The notes below the pieces were generated by a model. It did no database searches, had not been told where the DNA came from, and saw nothing but the letters and a program-made list of their open reading frames with translations. Both the position numbers and the translations under genes were made by a program. From the NCBI GenBank assembly GCA_037176885.1, contig JAWWNJ010000014.1, positions 1,116,001 through 1,180,000 on the forward strand: a stretch of 64,000 bases of DNA. Direction: 5' to 3'. This stretch comes from Favolaschia claudopus. Its lineage: Eukaryota > Basidiomycota > Agaricomycetes > Agaricales > Mycenaceae. This document shows, one piece after another, positions 33,401-43,630 of this stretch (position 1 is its first letter; the number at the start of each line of letters is the position of its first letter).

Positions 33401-33738
33401 CGGCCTATACCGGGATTGATTAATCAAACTTCATATGGTTACTGTCCATCGCGTGTTCCATCCGTGATACTGGCCTTGGTCATTTGAGCGGCATATCTAG
33501 CTGCATCATCGTCAATCTGATCCTCTGGAAACTCGTCTAGATGCTGCGAGACAAGATCTTGAACATGCAACAGCAACGAGTCTGCATCCTCAAGGTCCAG
33601 AAGACAAAGTTCTTCTTCAACCTTTTAATTGAATTACTCCGCTGATAACATGAAATAAATTGGGGGAGGGAAACATACTTGTTCATCCGAAGGTAATACC
33701 TTCTCCTGGGATGGGGGTGGGGTATTCTTGGTTGACAT

Positions 33739-34856
33739 CACGGTCGCTGGTCAAGAGAGGTGAGACTTGGGACACAGGAGAGGATAAATGTCTCAAGAGG
33801 GAAAAACCGCCTGGTACACGTGTTCTTAACGCGCCAAAACCTCGTACGAGGGTCAGAAAGGGTTCATGAGGTAAAGATACCGCGTATAACGCGAAGTTTC
33901 TTTCAGAATGAATTTTTTGATGCTTAGTTTATCAATTATGGAGACAAAAAACACACCTGGAGCCGGATACTTTGCTCACGACAACAACAACCATCCAGAG
34001 AACGAATACTTGGAGGTATATCATAATTCTCGATGCAGATGCAATACCTCTCTGTACTCTTCATCGCCGAAGGGCTGACCGAATCATTCTCGTGACCGCG
34101 TCTTGCTTCAACTACGTAAATGCTGAGCTATGGTGGCGGCAAGCTTTGAATCGGAGATTAAAGAGTAGAGTAAAGACCTGAAGAGTGTGAGTCCGAATAT
34201 TTACGAGCCCCTGCAACACTCACAATTGTTAATTACTTCTCGAGAGGGCTCAGCTGCACAATGCCAACACTTCGGAATTCGAAGAAGCGGCGCAAGGTGA
34301 ACACAGCGTATAATTACGCGCGTTGACAGAGCGCGGCTTCGGACGGCATTCCTCGAAATGAAAATCAAGCCGAATGCTTTTCTCGGTGCTTCCCGCTCTC
34401 AGAATATTTTTTGCGGCCGGCGCTACGCACCGGCAGTTGCTCCGTACCGTTTCGAGTCAACTTTGTTCGTACCCGAGAAAGGCGGCACTCCTCGAGACAA
34501 CAACGAAATGAAAGTGCTCACAACAAAATTTGGTCCGGCGCTACCTGTAGCGCCGGTATTTCGCCGCACCGGCCTTCGCTGGATGTTGCAGCTGCACAGA
34601 GAGCTGACTTACTGCACATATACACTGTAGAATTTAGTTAGAAGCAAGAGATGACAAGCGATTGGAGACGCACCCAGATAACGACGCGCTAAATAGCAGC
34701 ATTGTAGCTTGCCTGCAGTACCAAGATCTCCTCCAGAGGTTCAGTAAAACAAGAGATATATGTCGCGCTATGTTGGCAAGAAGTCACACGTGTCTGGGGG
34801 CTTCGGCCGAAAGAAGTACGATGACAGCACATCTATTTGTCAATGTACCTCAGGTC
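33739..34856. other. Interval upstream of the recombinase, no gene recognised
   Basis: No supported ORF. It contains the perfect palindrome at 34535-34556 in a GGCGCTAC-rich stretch. Confidence 0.4.
34535..34556. other. 22-bp perfect hairpin
   Basis: CCGGCGCTAC, a CT spacer, then GTAGCGCCGG: a 10-bp perfect stem with a 2-nt loop. A similar GGCGCTACGCACCGG lies about 100 bp upstream. Function unknown. Confidence 0.6.
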
Positions 34857-35293
34857 TAGTGTTGCCGGAAGCTGGAGCTAGCTCCAAGCTGAGTTCAACT
34901 CCAACTCGACCCCTTCCCAAAAGCGGCACCTCGAGGTGATGCCAGCTCGCCTCGACTCCACCCTCGTCACCCAAAGCGGACGACGTGACATTTACGGTGG
35001 TGTAACTGAGTGACATCACACTCCCTCCCCAGTTTCTGTATTGGCCGTTTCTTGGCCGTTTTCGACGTATAAAAAGCAGTTTGAGCTTGAAGAGAGCTCA
35101 GGAAAACCTTCCACATAAAAATTTGGTCCATTCTCCCCTAAAGTTTTGCCCTTCGGGTGGAAAGATGAACCCTGGGACACTAGATTCCCATATCCGGTAT
35201 CAGCTCTGAGCCAGCTCCGGTCAACTCGAGCTGACAGCGAGCTGATGGGCAATCAACTCGAGTTCAGCTCCAACTCAGCTCCCGGCAACACTA
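34857..35293. mobile_element. hAT-type MITE, copy 1 (near-identical copy at 60312)
   Basis: Ends TAGTGTTGCCGG are inverted, with an 8-bp duplication CTCAGGTC at 34849-34856 and 35294-35301. By eye only about seven bases differ from 60312-60749. AGCTC/GAGCT-rich arms. The interior contains a TATA-like TATAAAAAG near 35069, so the element could carry promoter activity. Confidence 0.88.
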
Positions 35294-35311
35294 CTCAGGT
35301 CTATCTAAGGG

Positions 35312-35597
35312 TTGCTTAAGCACCCCGCCTTCGGCAGGGCCGGCTCGCTGCGCTCGCGTCCCTCCCTACGGCTAGTGCACAGCTTGTCGGGGCTCCGCCC
35401 CAAACCCCGCGTGTTTTTTTTCCCGCTGGATTGCATGCCCTCGGCGCCGCACTACCGCTCGCTGCACTCGCGGTGCGCGGCGCTGTCGGGGAGGTTTGTG
35501 GGAACGGGGAGCAACATCTCGACAGCCGGCAGGGACATCTCGACATGGTCCCGTGGTTTCGTGTCAAATTCATGTTACTTTTCACGTGAGCTGATCC
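35312..35597 (+). repeat. R1 repeat truncated by the LINE
   Basis: It matches the 18.8 kb R1 variant from GCTTAAGCACCCCGCC to CACGTGAGCTGATCC, then stops. The remaining ...TTGTGTTTTCATGTATAGGA is missing, replaced by the LINE poly(A) tract. Its far half was not found at the other edge of the LINE/copia unit. Confidence 0.75.
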
Positions 35598-36304
35598 TTT
35601 TTTTTTTTTTTTTTTTAGGAGCGTTTGAATAATGTACTTTAGTCTGCAAAGCATTCTTCAGTACATCCGCAAGAAAACTGGGTAATCCAGTAGAGCCGGG
35701 GAATAGTCCAGGAGGAAATGCCGTTATGCACAGGTAACAAGCCTTCGTGTGGGACTCTGGCCGTCAATTTAACCTACTCCGGTCCTTCGAGTGGTGGGCC
35801 ATATACCCACTAAAACCCCCTTGCTTCGCGTCCAATCGTCCGGCAACGCGTCTTCGTTTTGGAGCACGCCGCTCCAAGTCTCAAGCACCATTTGCTTGGA
35901 TTTACCAAGTGAACCAAACCTAGCTTTGTTCGTCAAGATCTGGTCGCGTCTCAGGGCTGAATTAATGGATGATAACCAGCGGTTTTCAACTTCGATATTG
36001 GTGACGCTTTTTCCTTCCAAAACTCGCTCGTTTCTTAATTCCCAAATCAAGTGAATTGACGTAGACACTACAATAGTGAAAAATCTTTCCTTTCCTCGTA
36101 ATCGGCGGGTTCCCCGAGTAGAGCGGAAACGAGGTAGCGCACATCCGAGAATTAGGCCCCAATGTAGCTTCGGCCACTGTCTGAAGCGGAGGTTCCATAT
36201 CCTCTCACATAGGCTCCATATCCTTTTTTGGCCCGGTGCATCACATTCCAAAGCAATATGCTCCATTGTTTCGGGCACAGCGCAGGTTGGGCAGTATGCC
36301 AAAT
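35598..36304 (-). mobile_element. 5'-truncated non-LTR retrotransposon (LINE) 3' end
   Basis: The minus strand encodes a C-terminal zinc-knuckle-like segment typical of fungal LINE polyproteins: YCPTCAVPETMEHIALECDA, then GQKRIWSLCERIWNLRF, and on to a stop at 35769. About 150 bp of 3' UTR follows and then a 20-base A tract (plus-strand T run 35598-35617). The tract abuts the broken R1 repeat, as target-primed reverse transcription would leave it. RT and endonuclease are absent. The 5' edge is fused to copia sequence near 36304. Confidence 0.72.
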
Positions 36305-37411
36305 GGCGCCGAGGTCGGATATCGTCCATCGAGACAGGAGTCGACGTTTGAACCAGTCGTTCAGCTTCGGGGATGAGGATGCGCACGCCATGTCGTCGAC
36401 GTGGACCAGTATGACGATGACTTCGCCCTCCGCTGTCCGATAGAAATATATGCACCACTCACACGTTAACCGCCGGAAACCCCACCCCAACATCGCGTCA
36501 TTCAACTCCTTGTTCCAACACCGCCCCGCCTGCTTCAACCCGTAGATCGCCCGCACCAACATCCACAACCATTTCTCCTTCCCCTCTTCCTCGAAGTGTC
36601 GCGGTTGGTAGGCGTATTGATACTCGCTCTCCGGCAGCGGCGCGTTGAGGAAGGCAGTCTTCACGTTGACCTGTTGAACGTCCCAGCCCCGGCTGGCAGC
36701 AAGCTGGATCAGTGCGCGAAAAGACTCGAGCCGGGCAGTCGGTGAGGTTGTATTGATGAAGTCTCTACCGTATACCTGACGGAATCCCTTCGCGCAGTAT
36801 CGAACCTTGTGTCGAGTAACGTTGCCGTCGGCGTCGTGTTTTCGAACGTAGACGGGGCGGAGGTCAAGGATGGTCTTGTTGGGGGGAACGGTGGACGGGT
36901 CGACAAGTCGGTACACCCCCTGCTCCCGAAGCGAGGTGAGTTCTTCATGGGTCCCTTCTATCCATTTCGCGGCGTCCGGCGCGGCCATCGCCTCGTCGTA
37001 ATTGCGCGGGTCGTTGGGGAACTCTACGTCGATCGGGTTATCAGCAAGGAAGGCGTTGAGGCTGGCCAGCATCGCGGTCTCCACGCCATCGTCGTCCTCG
37101 GGTGTATCCGCAATTACCTTGTCGTTGTCGCGTAGGATGCTGAGTTCGTCTTCCTCGGCGTCAACAGATTCGGCTTGTAGGGCTTGCGGGGGTCGCGCGG
37201 GACGGCGTTCGCGGGTGGATCGACGTAGTGGGATGGGATCAGCCTCGGGAGGTACAGGCGTAGATTCGGCGGGCGGAGTGGAGGAGGTGCTAAGGGCGGG
37301 ATCGTCGGAGGACTGGTCGCACGGAACGTTGGCTGAAGGTTCGGTAGGGGGGCGAGAACGAAGCTCGCCGAGACGATCCTTGACCCATTTTAACCGTAGC
37401 GATCTGTCCAC
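36304..37411 (-). pseudogene. Ty1/copia reverse transcriptase fragment, 3'-truncated
   Basis: After an acidic/proline-rich linker (residues 1-125) the copia RT begins: ...YDEAMAAPDAAKWIEGTHEE, YVRKHDADGNVTRHKVRYCAKGF (split here for length), KTAFLNAPL, IYGLKQAGRCW and LVHVDDMACASS, ending at WTISDLGA where LINE sequence takes over. RNase H is missing. The motif A aspartate expected before VKTAFLN is Asn (QQVNVKTAFLN), which should abolish polymerase activity. The join to the upstream integrase ORF needs a frameshift near 37400. Confidence 0.75.
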
Positions 37412-39374
37412 TCTCGATGAATTTAACGTTTATGGAATTAAAAACTCGCCCGCTCTGTCTGTGCCAACAACGATACGCTTTGGCGTGGGGGGCGTAGCCA
37501 ATAAGAACGCATTCGAAGGATCGAGGGTTGAGCTTCGGGTTGTGCGTCTCGTGCAAAACGAAGGCGCGACATCCGATCTCGCGAAGGTGGGAGACGTTCG
37601 GCTTGGTTCCCTCGAAGAGTTCATGGGGAGTGCGGCGACCCGCGGCTTTGCTGGGTGTGCGTGCGTGCAAGTAGGCGGCTGTAACAACAAACTCGTCCCA
37701 CAAATGGTTAGGTGCACCACAAGAGATGCGCATCGCCCTACCCTTCTCGTGCATCACCCGGTGGAACCGCTCGACCTTGCCGTTTTGCGCTGACGTGTAA
37801 GGCGCCGTAAAACGCAACTCAATACCCTTGCTCAGACACCACGCTTCCATCTCAAGAGACTTCAACTCGCCGTTGTCGATGTTGATCGTGCCCACGCGGT
37901 CGCCGGTCCGTGTTTCCATGATAGTCACCCAGGCTTTGAGATGGAGGAACGCGTCGGATTTATTAGGGATAGGGATACACCACCCCCGTGTGGAATGATC
38001 GTCAACAACGTCCATGATATACTCGTTCCCGCTTCTCGACCTCGTCCCAAAAGACCCGCTCAGATCAACAAATATCTTCTGCAGCCGTCGTGTCGCCTTC
38101 GTGTCGGCAGACTCGCGAATGGACGGGATAGAGGCGTGTTCCTGTTTCCCAAGGATGCAGTCAACACAAGCGGGCGGGGGAACCGAGACATCGACGTCCA
38201 TACCGTCGACTAAATCGTGCTGGTAGCTGTCGGCGCACACTTGGTGGTTGGCATGGCCGAAGCGTAGGTGCCAGCTGTGCAACGAGCGGGGAGCGGATGT
38301 GGCGGACGCGGCGGTAGGGGAGGCGAGGAAGCAGTCGAGTTGATAGAGCTCACGACCAGGGATGGGTTTTCCGAGACAAACGAGGTTCTGAGTAGAGTCG
38401 AGGACACGAAGACCGTCGGGCGAGAAGTTGAAGAAGAATGCGCAGGATTTTGCGAGGCGGACGACGGAGCAGAGGCGAAGATGGGCATTAGGGACGTACA
38501 GGACGTTCTCGAGAGTAAATTTATCGGTGATTATGCTGCCGATACCGACGGCCTCGATGGAGGCGCCCACCCCCTTGATAGGACGGGAAGGAATCGCCCT
38601 GAAGGAGGAGAAGTCGGTGCGGAAGGGAGATATATGGACATTAGCGCCAGAGTCGGCAAATATGGCGAATTCGTTGCCATCAGAGGCGAGGGCGTAGGAC
38701 GCGTCAAAAGAGACGCTGACGTGAAGGTCGTCGGAAGCGGCGTAGGTGCCCCAGTCGTCGTCGGTCATGGCGGTGATGTCGTCTGTTACGAGATTCATGA
38801 AGGTGGCGGCGGCAGCGACGGGCGCCGAAGGGACGGGTGCTGCAGCCTGCGCCAACGCGGAGGGAGGGACGGGGACTTCGTGACCGAAGAACATGGTATA
38901 AGCCTCGCCGTTCGGCTTAAACTTGATCTGTTTCTGCATGTTCTTCTGCTTCTCCGCCTCGTTCCCCTTCGTCTTGCGACGATCCGCCGCTTGCGCCGTC
39001 TTCGCTTCGTCAACCGATTTCCCCGCCATCCCACCCCCTGGCGCGATGCAGAAGGGCCAGGTATGAGAAGACGGGTTCCTGCAAGTCGTGTTCACGCAGA
39101 TCTCCCTCACCCGCGCCGAGCTCGCCGGTGCCGCGACGTAAGAAACGGGAGCCGCGGCGTAAACGACAGGAGCGGGAACGGGAGCGGGAGTCGCAGTGTA
39201 GGCGGTGAGGTTCGACGAGCTGGATGAAGGCATTGACTCCTTGAAGTCGAGACGGCCTTCGATGATGTCGGAAGTGAGACCATCGTTGCAGACGAAACCC
39301 TCGGCAAGATTGGGATAGCGCTTCTCCAGAGCCTTCAGCATACAGCAGACCACGAAATGGTCCATGTCGGCCAT
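37290..39374 (-). pseudogene. Ty1/copia protease-integrase region
   Basis: The ORF continues the gag frame after one in-frame TAG (39378-39380). Visible in order: gag C-terminal part (ALEKRYPNLAEGF); aspartic protease IFADSGANVHIS near residue 235; GAG-pre-integrase HSWHLRFGHANHQ with CVDCILGKQE; and the integrase core with FVDLSGSFG, a DVVDDHSTRGW block, INIDNGELKS and YTSAQNGKVERFHR near residue 535. The final portion (VKFIESG...) shifts out of frame relative to the RT. The product would process gag and insert cDNA, but the stops and shift make the unit non-functional. Confidence 0.8.
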
Positions 39375-39377
39375 GCC

Positions 39378-40355
39378 CTAAGCCCAAATGAACTTGGCGA
39401 GCTCCCGAATGCGTCGCGTAGTAGCGGAGAAGGACGCTTGGTCTTCGTAGTCGATGCTGAAGATTTCCTGCATGGCGCGTATCTGTCGACCGGGACCGCT
39501 TTTCGTGTGCCGAAGGCGCAGCGCACGCCACGCGTCAGCCGCAGTGGGGTGGTGCATGAAGTGCCCATGTTCCGTCACATCCGACACCTCGCGAAGGAAA
39601 CAACGGATGACATGGTCATTGTCGTTCCACGCGGCGTGAAGACGAGGATGGGTGTCGGGGGCGGGACACGGGTAGAGCCCAGTAGGGTATTTGTCGGACG
39701 CGGCCTGCATACCCAACGTATTCAGAATCCTCCGCTCGAAAGCCGCCCAGTTCCCGCGGCGAGGAAAGTTTATCCTCCTCAGCCCACCCAGACGACGACA
39801 AGCTGATGACCTTGCAGCTGTGGTCGTTCTCAGGAACGTAGGAGAAGTGCTGGGGTATCGCAGGAGGAGGAGGAGGAGGGCAGGAGCAGGAGGAGCGGTC
39901 AAGTACGCCGGTGGGGAAGATACAGAGCCCGGCACCTGAGGAGCATGCAGGGGGTCGACAGAAGGCCACGAAGCGAGCGAGGTAGGGCGCCAGGACGGAT
40001 AAGATGACATCTGCGCAGACGGCGGCGCTGGCTGAGGCGGCGGCGGCGGCAAGCTCACAACGTACTGTTGCTGCGGCTGCGGCGGCGGGCGAGCCTGAGG
40101 CACGTAAGGACGCGGCGGCGGAGATGGGTGACGAGCAGGTGGCGCGTTGTAGGGGACAGTGGGTTGTATAGGCGTATCAGGAAAGTGAGGCGTCGGCGAG
40201 TCAAAAGCACCGTCGAAAGCCGTAGGATTCGCAAAGAGACCACTGTTCGCCATAGAGATAATCCGAGATGGGTTGAGGAAAGGGTTGTTAGAGCTCATGG
40301 AGCCCATAGACGGAAGGTGTCCCAAGTCGATGAGATTTCGGTTGTCGCTCGTCAT
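39378..40355 (-). pseudogene. Ty1/copia gag region
   Basis: ATG at 40353-40355. A proline-rich N-terminal half (PPPRPYVPQARPPP) is followed by a gag/UBN2-like region: RRGNWAAFERRILNTLG, HLAR-type helices and AADAWRALRLRHTKSGPGRQ, as in copia gag proteins. It ends ...KFIWA at a TAG, after which the same frame resumes with GMADMDHFVVC, so the stop looks like a point mutation in an originally continuous polyprotein. No flanking LTR was identified. Confidence 0.7.
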
Positions 40356-40494
40356 GATTGAGGTACGTAGGGACTCGCCCAGCGCAGAATCGGAAAAGAA
40401 CGTTGGAAACGTAAAGAACGGTGACCGTCGAAGTCGTGGAAGCGCGTAGTTCGGAGGTATAGACTCTTATAAGCCCATAACCTGTCAAGACTAT

Positions 40495-40669
40495 ACCTAA
40501 GACACTACTGTGAGTACAAGCTCTCACTGCTCCCAAGATGTGGAAAGACGGTGATATTCACCTAAGACACTACTGTGAGTACAAGCTATGTATGTATAAG
40601 TATCTCGCGTAGTGTAGTAATGAAGAATCGCTTACCCCTCACTGCTCCCAAGATGTGGAAAGACGGTGA
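40495..40669. repeat. Interleaved short direct repeats upstream of the copia gag
   Basis: Unit X (ACCTAAGACACTACTGTGAG...) lies at 40495-40522 and 40560-40587. Unit Y (CTCACTGCTCCCAAGATGTG...) lies at 40523-40554 and 40638-40669, giving an X-Y-X-spacer-Y order. This may be remains of a duplicated LTR/leader region. Confidence 0.6.
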
Positions 40670-40841
40670 GAGGCAAGGTCACACGGTCACGACCTGTTAT
40701 AGGTCGCGCCGTGTCACGCTCTAAGCTACAAGTCCGTGACGCCAGAACCAACAGCGTACCAAGTTGCAGGGCGAATTGCGAGCCGTACTCGTGGTTCTTC
40801 CAGAGGAGCTTCATGGAGACATGGAGAAGACATGGTTTATG

Positions 40842-41352
40842 CATACGGTACGTGCACATTCTCTATCTCTGGCGTAAGTAACGCAAAAACTTCGGGTCAG
40901 TTCAATTCAGCAATCACCCGAAACGACATCGGAGCTGTATTCGTTGCACATCTTCACGCCCGTGTAAAGGATGGCCTGGATACATGTCGGTACGTGCTGG
41001 ATAAGTATGTCGACCTCGTCGGCGGGAGAAAGGACGCAGCTGGTAAAATGACCTTTCGTTTATTTGACGCGCCGGCTCTGCATAGTGACGGCGCGGACCG
41101 CCTCAATGTCGACACATTCCTGAATCATAACCTGGTTATACATGTAAGCGTCGTCGAAATTGTAGCACGCCCAAACTCACTCTTTAGATCGCTGTCGCCA
41201 TCATTTACGGAAAGAAAAAGGCCAACAAGATGGCGAGAAATCAACCGTGCTTCTCCGGTCCACGTTGCATGAGGGAAATTCACAATATCTCGAATTCCAC
41301 GCCAGGTTTCATCGCCTGCGCTGGTACAAAGTGGTGCTTGATTTTGTTTGCA
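40842..41352 (+). CDS. Unrecognised gene fragment, at least two exons
   Basis: One exon reads ...ITRNDIGAVFVAHLHARVKD and NVDTFLNHNLVIH to GTAAGC. After TTTAG, a second reads IAVAIIYGKKKANKMARNQ, PRCMREIHNIS and PGFIACAGTKWC to a GTAATG donor at about 41355; the phase is kept. I recall similar IYG...CM.E.HNIS...PG.IA patterns in Agaricomycete hypothetical proteins but know no function. The last exons are absent: the sequence runs into the convergent alpha-kinase-like pseudogene. Start not determined. Confidence 0.4.
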
Positions 41353-41438
41353 AGGTAATGCTCGAACCACTTCCCGAAACGGCCGATGACCGAAATCAAA
41401 AGTCAAAGTCAACCGCGGCCTTCCAATATTAGACTTGC

Positions 41439-42504
41439 CTTGAATATCGGCGAGAACAAGAGTCCCATTTGAAGAGAGATAGGTGAAATGCTGAAAAGCG
41501 TCGATAGTTGCGCCTTGCTTGTCAGAATAGCGCGGATGGCCCAAGGTTCCGGATTATTTTTGAAGTTCAACATCACCTCTCTCTCGCTCGAGAAGCCAAG
41601 TAATCGAGGAGATAACCGCAGTACCGGAAGTAATTTCGTCTTTCTCCGCGTCGGAAAGAGCGAGGTAGTGAGCTGAATCGACACCGGAAGCTGGAGAAGG
41701 TTCAAAGCGGTCGTTGACGCAGGCAGTGCCCTCTCGGGCGAGAATGAAGTCGGTAACTTTAAATTCTAGACAGTTCAATTGTAAGTAGTACTAAATTCGG
41801 AACGGGAAACTGACCTGATATCTCAACGCCGTCGTTTTCGCATTCCTTGTTGAAATTGTCAAGGAAGAACTCAGCGCGACCAAGGGTGATGACCTCTTTC
41901 ACGAGTTGGTCACGGTTAGCAAGAATGAACATCGGAAGGTTGTCGCCATTAATAGAGGGTTTGCGAAGAGCCATTGGAGCCATTGAATGGCTACCGATTT
42001 CCGCATTAGGAAAGTTTGATGGGCCACACTTGCATGTCAAAGTCAAGAAGAGCTACTTGGAATGAAATTTGGATGCTCAGACCGTGCGTAGCTACTGCCA
42101 GTACGCCGGAATCTGGACACTTGCGTAGCCATTAGCCATTCAATGGCTGCATCGCAAACAGGCTAATAGTGTAGCATCGCTTGGAGACATAGTTTTCCCC
42201 GTTGACGATAGTCTACCCCATGAATTTTAGGTAAATAAGACAAGATATAAAGAGAAAGACGTGCCTTGAATGCAAGCTTTGACCTTCCTTTGTTGAATGA
42301 ACTGTCTTCAATCAAAACGGGATGTGGGGTTGAATTTTCGGCGATCCATTCAACGTGTTGGAGTCCCTGATCGCGATCTGAAGTAATTTCGGCGAAGAAA
42401 AGAGTGACCTTTGTGCTTGGTTTGGTGGTTGCTGACACAGACGAAGCAGCGAGAACAAAGGAGGACTTCAACTGGCGGGAACCACCCGAGACTGAGATGA
42501 ACAT
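41439..42504 (-). pseudogene. Alpha-kinase-like (MHCK/eEF2K family) gene disrupted by a MITE
   Basis: Minus-strand segments in order: EDSSFNKGRSKLAFKAR (about 42300-42240), matching the glycine-poor start of alpha-kinases with its Lys; YVSKRCYTI | NGDNLPMFILANRD, split exactly by the 209-bp MITE; LVKEVITLGRAEFFLDNFNK; then after an intron (GTCAGT...TCTAG) FKVTDFILAREGTAC; then DAFQHFTYLSSNGTLVLADIQG, the signature F.HF.Y..S.G.L...D.QG of the family, ending at a GC-type donor (GCAAGT). Removing the MITE and one CTATTA restores the frame. One exon join near 41590 does not keep frame as read. Kinases of this family phosphorylate Thr/Ser; the copy here is probably dead. Confidence 0.72.
41956..42164. 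mobile_element. 209-bp MITE, copy 3 of 3, inside the alpha-kinase-like exon
   Basis: Flanked by TAATAG at 41950-41955 and 42165-42170 (CTATTA on the gene strand). Ends AGGGTTTGCG and CGCAAACAGGC. It is the cleanest of the three copies because its removal restores coding sequence. Confidence 0.85.
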
Positions 42505-42539
42505 TTCAATTATCTAAAGTCATGTCGCATACGATGATG

Positions 42540-43630
42540 ATTACTCACGAAGTCGGCTCCTCTTGAGAAGTGAGCCGTCGGAGACGCTGGTATTTGCGTG
42601 CCAAACTCGTTTGCGTCGAGAAGGACCCGCGATAATCCCTTTGAAGGCCTGTTTTTGAAAACGGGGAAAAAGTCATGATCAGGACTTTCTGAGGAGGCAG
42701 AAATCGTTTTCTCTGGACGAAGAGAATTTTCAATTTTTTTGTGGTCTGGCCTTAAGAGTCAGGAAATCCGCACAGGCCTTCCCACGCATTATCAGGGGTC
42801 CTCCTCGAGAACCCTTGAATAGTGAATCTCTTAAATAGCTCAGACTGTGTGAAGTCTACATAGCGTGGCCTTAGTCTGCCGCTGCCTCAGACCTCTTACA
42901 TAGTGTGGTGTCCAGTTTAACTACGCCAAAATTATCACTTCCACCCGCATAAAGCAGAAAAGGGGTTTCAAAGAGCGTCAATAAGCTTTGGGATATTCCC
43001 CTGGCACTGCCTTGCAGTGATCTCTAATAGTACTAGTGAAATACTCTGGGGTGGTTCTCATTAAAGGAGGCCCCCGACTTGGATATCCCTGGACATTCTC
43101 TGGAAACTAGGTACATATGGAATGGCCCTTAGCAAATTTGTATTCGAGGATTAATGATAGGATTGTTCAGTATTGAATTATGGTCTCAAGAACACGGAAT
43201 TCACGCAAGCTCCCCCTTTTCTGTAAGCCGGGCACCGGCATTACAAACATACTTTTATTCTTCGAGGTGAGGCAGACGATTTTAATACTTTCTGCACTTT
43301 GATCCCATTTGTGGCTTTGCCGCCGTGGAGAGGTTCACCCTCAACTTTCGGTCACACTTTGTCACACTTGTTCTCACGACTTTCTAAGGCATAAATTTTA
43401 TTCGGGATCCACATTGCAATCCCGCCCCAAAGGATTGTGAACCTCGATGTGTAGGAGCCTGGCTGCGCGGAAAAATGCTAGTTTGCTTATAATGGATTGC
43501 CGCGGATTATCGGTTTATGATGGATTGCAAGCCGCTCCGCAGGTTGTCCGCAGGGATCTGATCCGTTCCAAGCACTTATAATAAGCCGACCAGCTGCCGG
43601 ACGGCCGGTATGGCGCCGCGGCCGTTCCTT
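42540..43630. other. Interval without recognisable gene
   Basis: No supported ORF or repeat was seen by eye across this stretch. Confidence 0.4.

Larger units (their letters stand above)
27131..33443. mobile_element. 6.3 kb hAT-like insertion in the tyrosine recombinase gene
   Basis: Inverted ends ATATGAAGTTTGATTAATCA with GGTATAGGCCGCAA nearby lie at 27139-27177 and 33401-33436. Direct repeats GTCCATCG flank at 27123-27130 and 33444-33451. The 8-bp TSD fits hAT, and removing one copy restores the recombinase frame, which proves the insertion. The outermost few bases of the two ends differ. No hAT transposase was recognised inside, so it is probably non-autonomous. It hosts the pogo-like element at 28084-30253, a 208-bp MITE and a small spliced gene at 31307. 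Confidence 0.75.
23034..33738 (-). pseudogene. Crypton-like tyrosine recombinase split by two nested insertions
   Basis: Exons, minus strand: 33738-33679, 33621-33444, then after the 6.3 kb insertion 27122-27116, 27062-26918, 26866-26760, 26699-26510, 26452-26362, 23538-23336 and 23305-23034. Removing 27131-33443 plus one 8-bp TSD restores TRDGHLRIIKHYITFHLRR. Removing 23556-26308 restores a normal 68-bp intron (GTATGT...TTTGTAG) between IPGE and VSLNTRKQNQTG. The catalytic set is visible: Arg in MLLRIDEVIKLRF, HSFR in YGTHSFRRGG, Trp in AAWGGWSQ and Tyr in TMFRYFYSPN. The last junction (QTQPL to ALIENIQ) does not keep frame as I read it. Without reverse transcriptase, this type belongs to Crypton-like DNA transposons. 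Confidence 0.8.

Noticed and set aside
35598..35617. Assembly homopolymer artefact
   Set aside because: The run sits exactly at the 3' end of LINE coding sequence plus UTR, as a poly(A) tail should; length may still be imprecise.
37002..39227. Long plus-strand ORFs (263 and 319 codons)
   Set aside because: They are antisense shadows of the GC-rich copia coding region on the minus strand.
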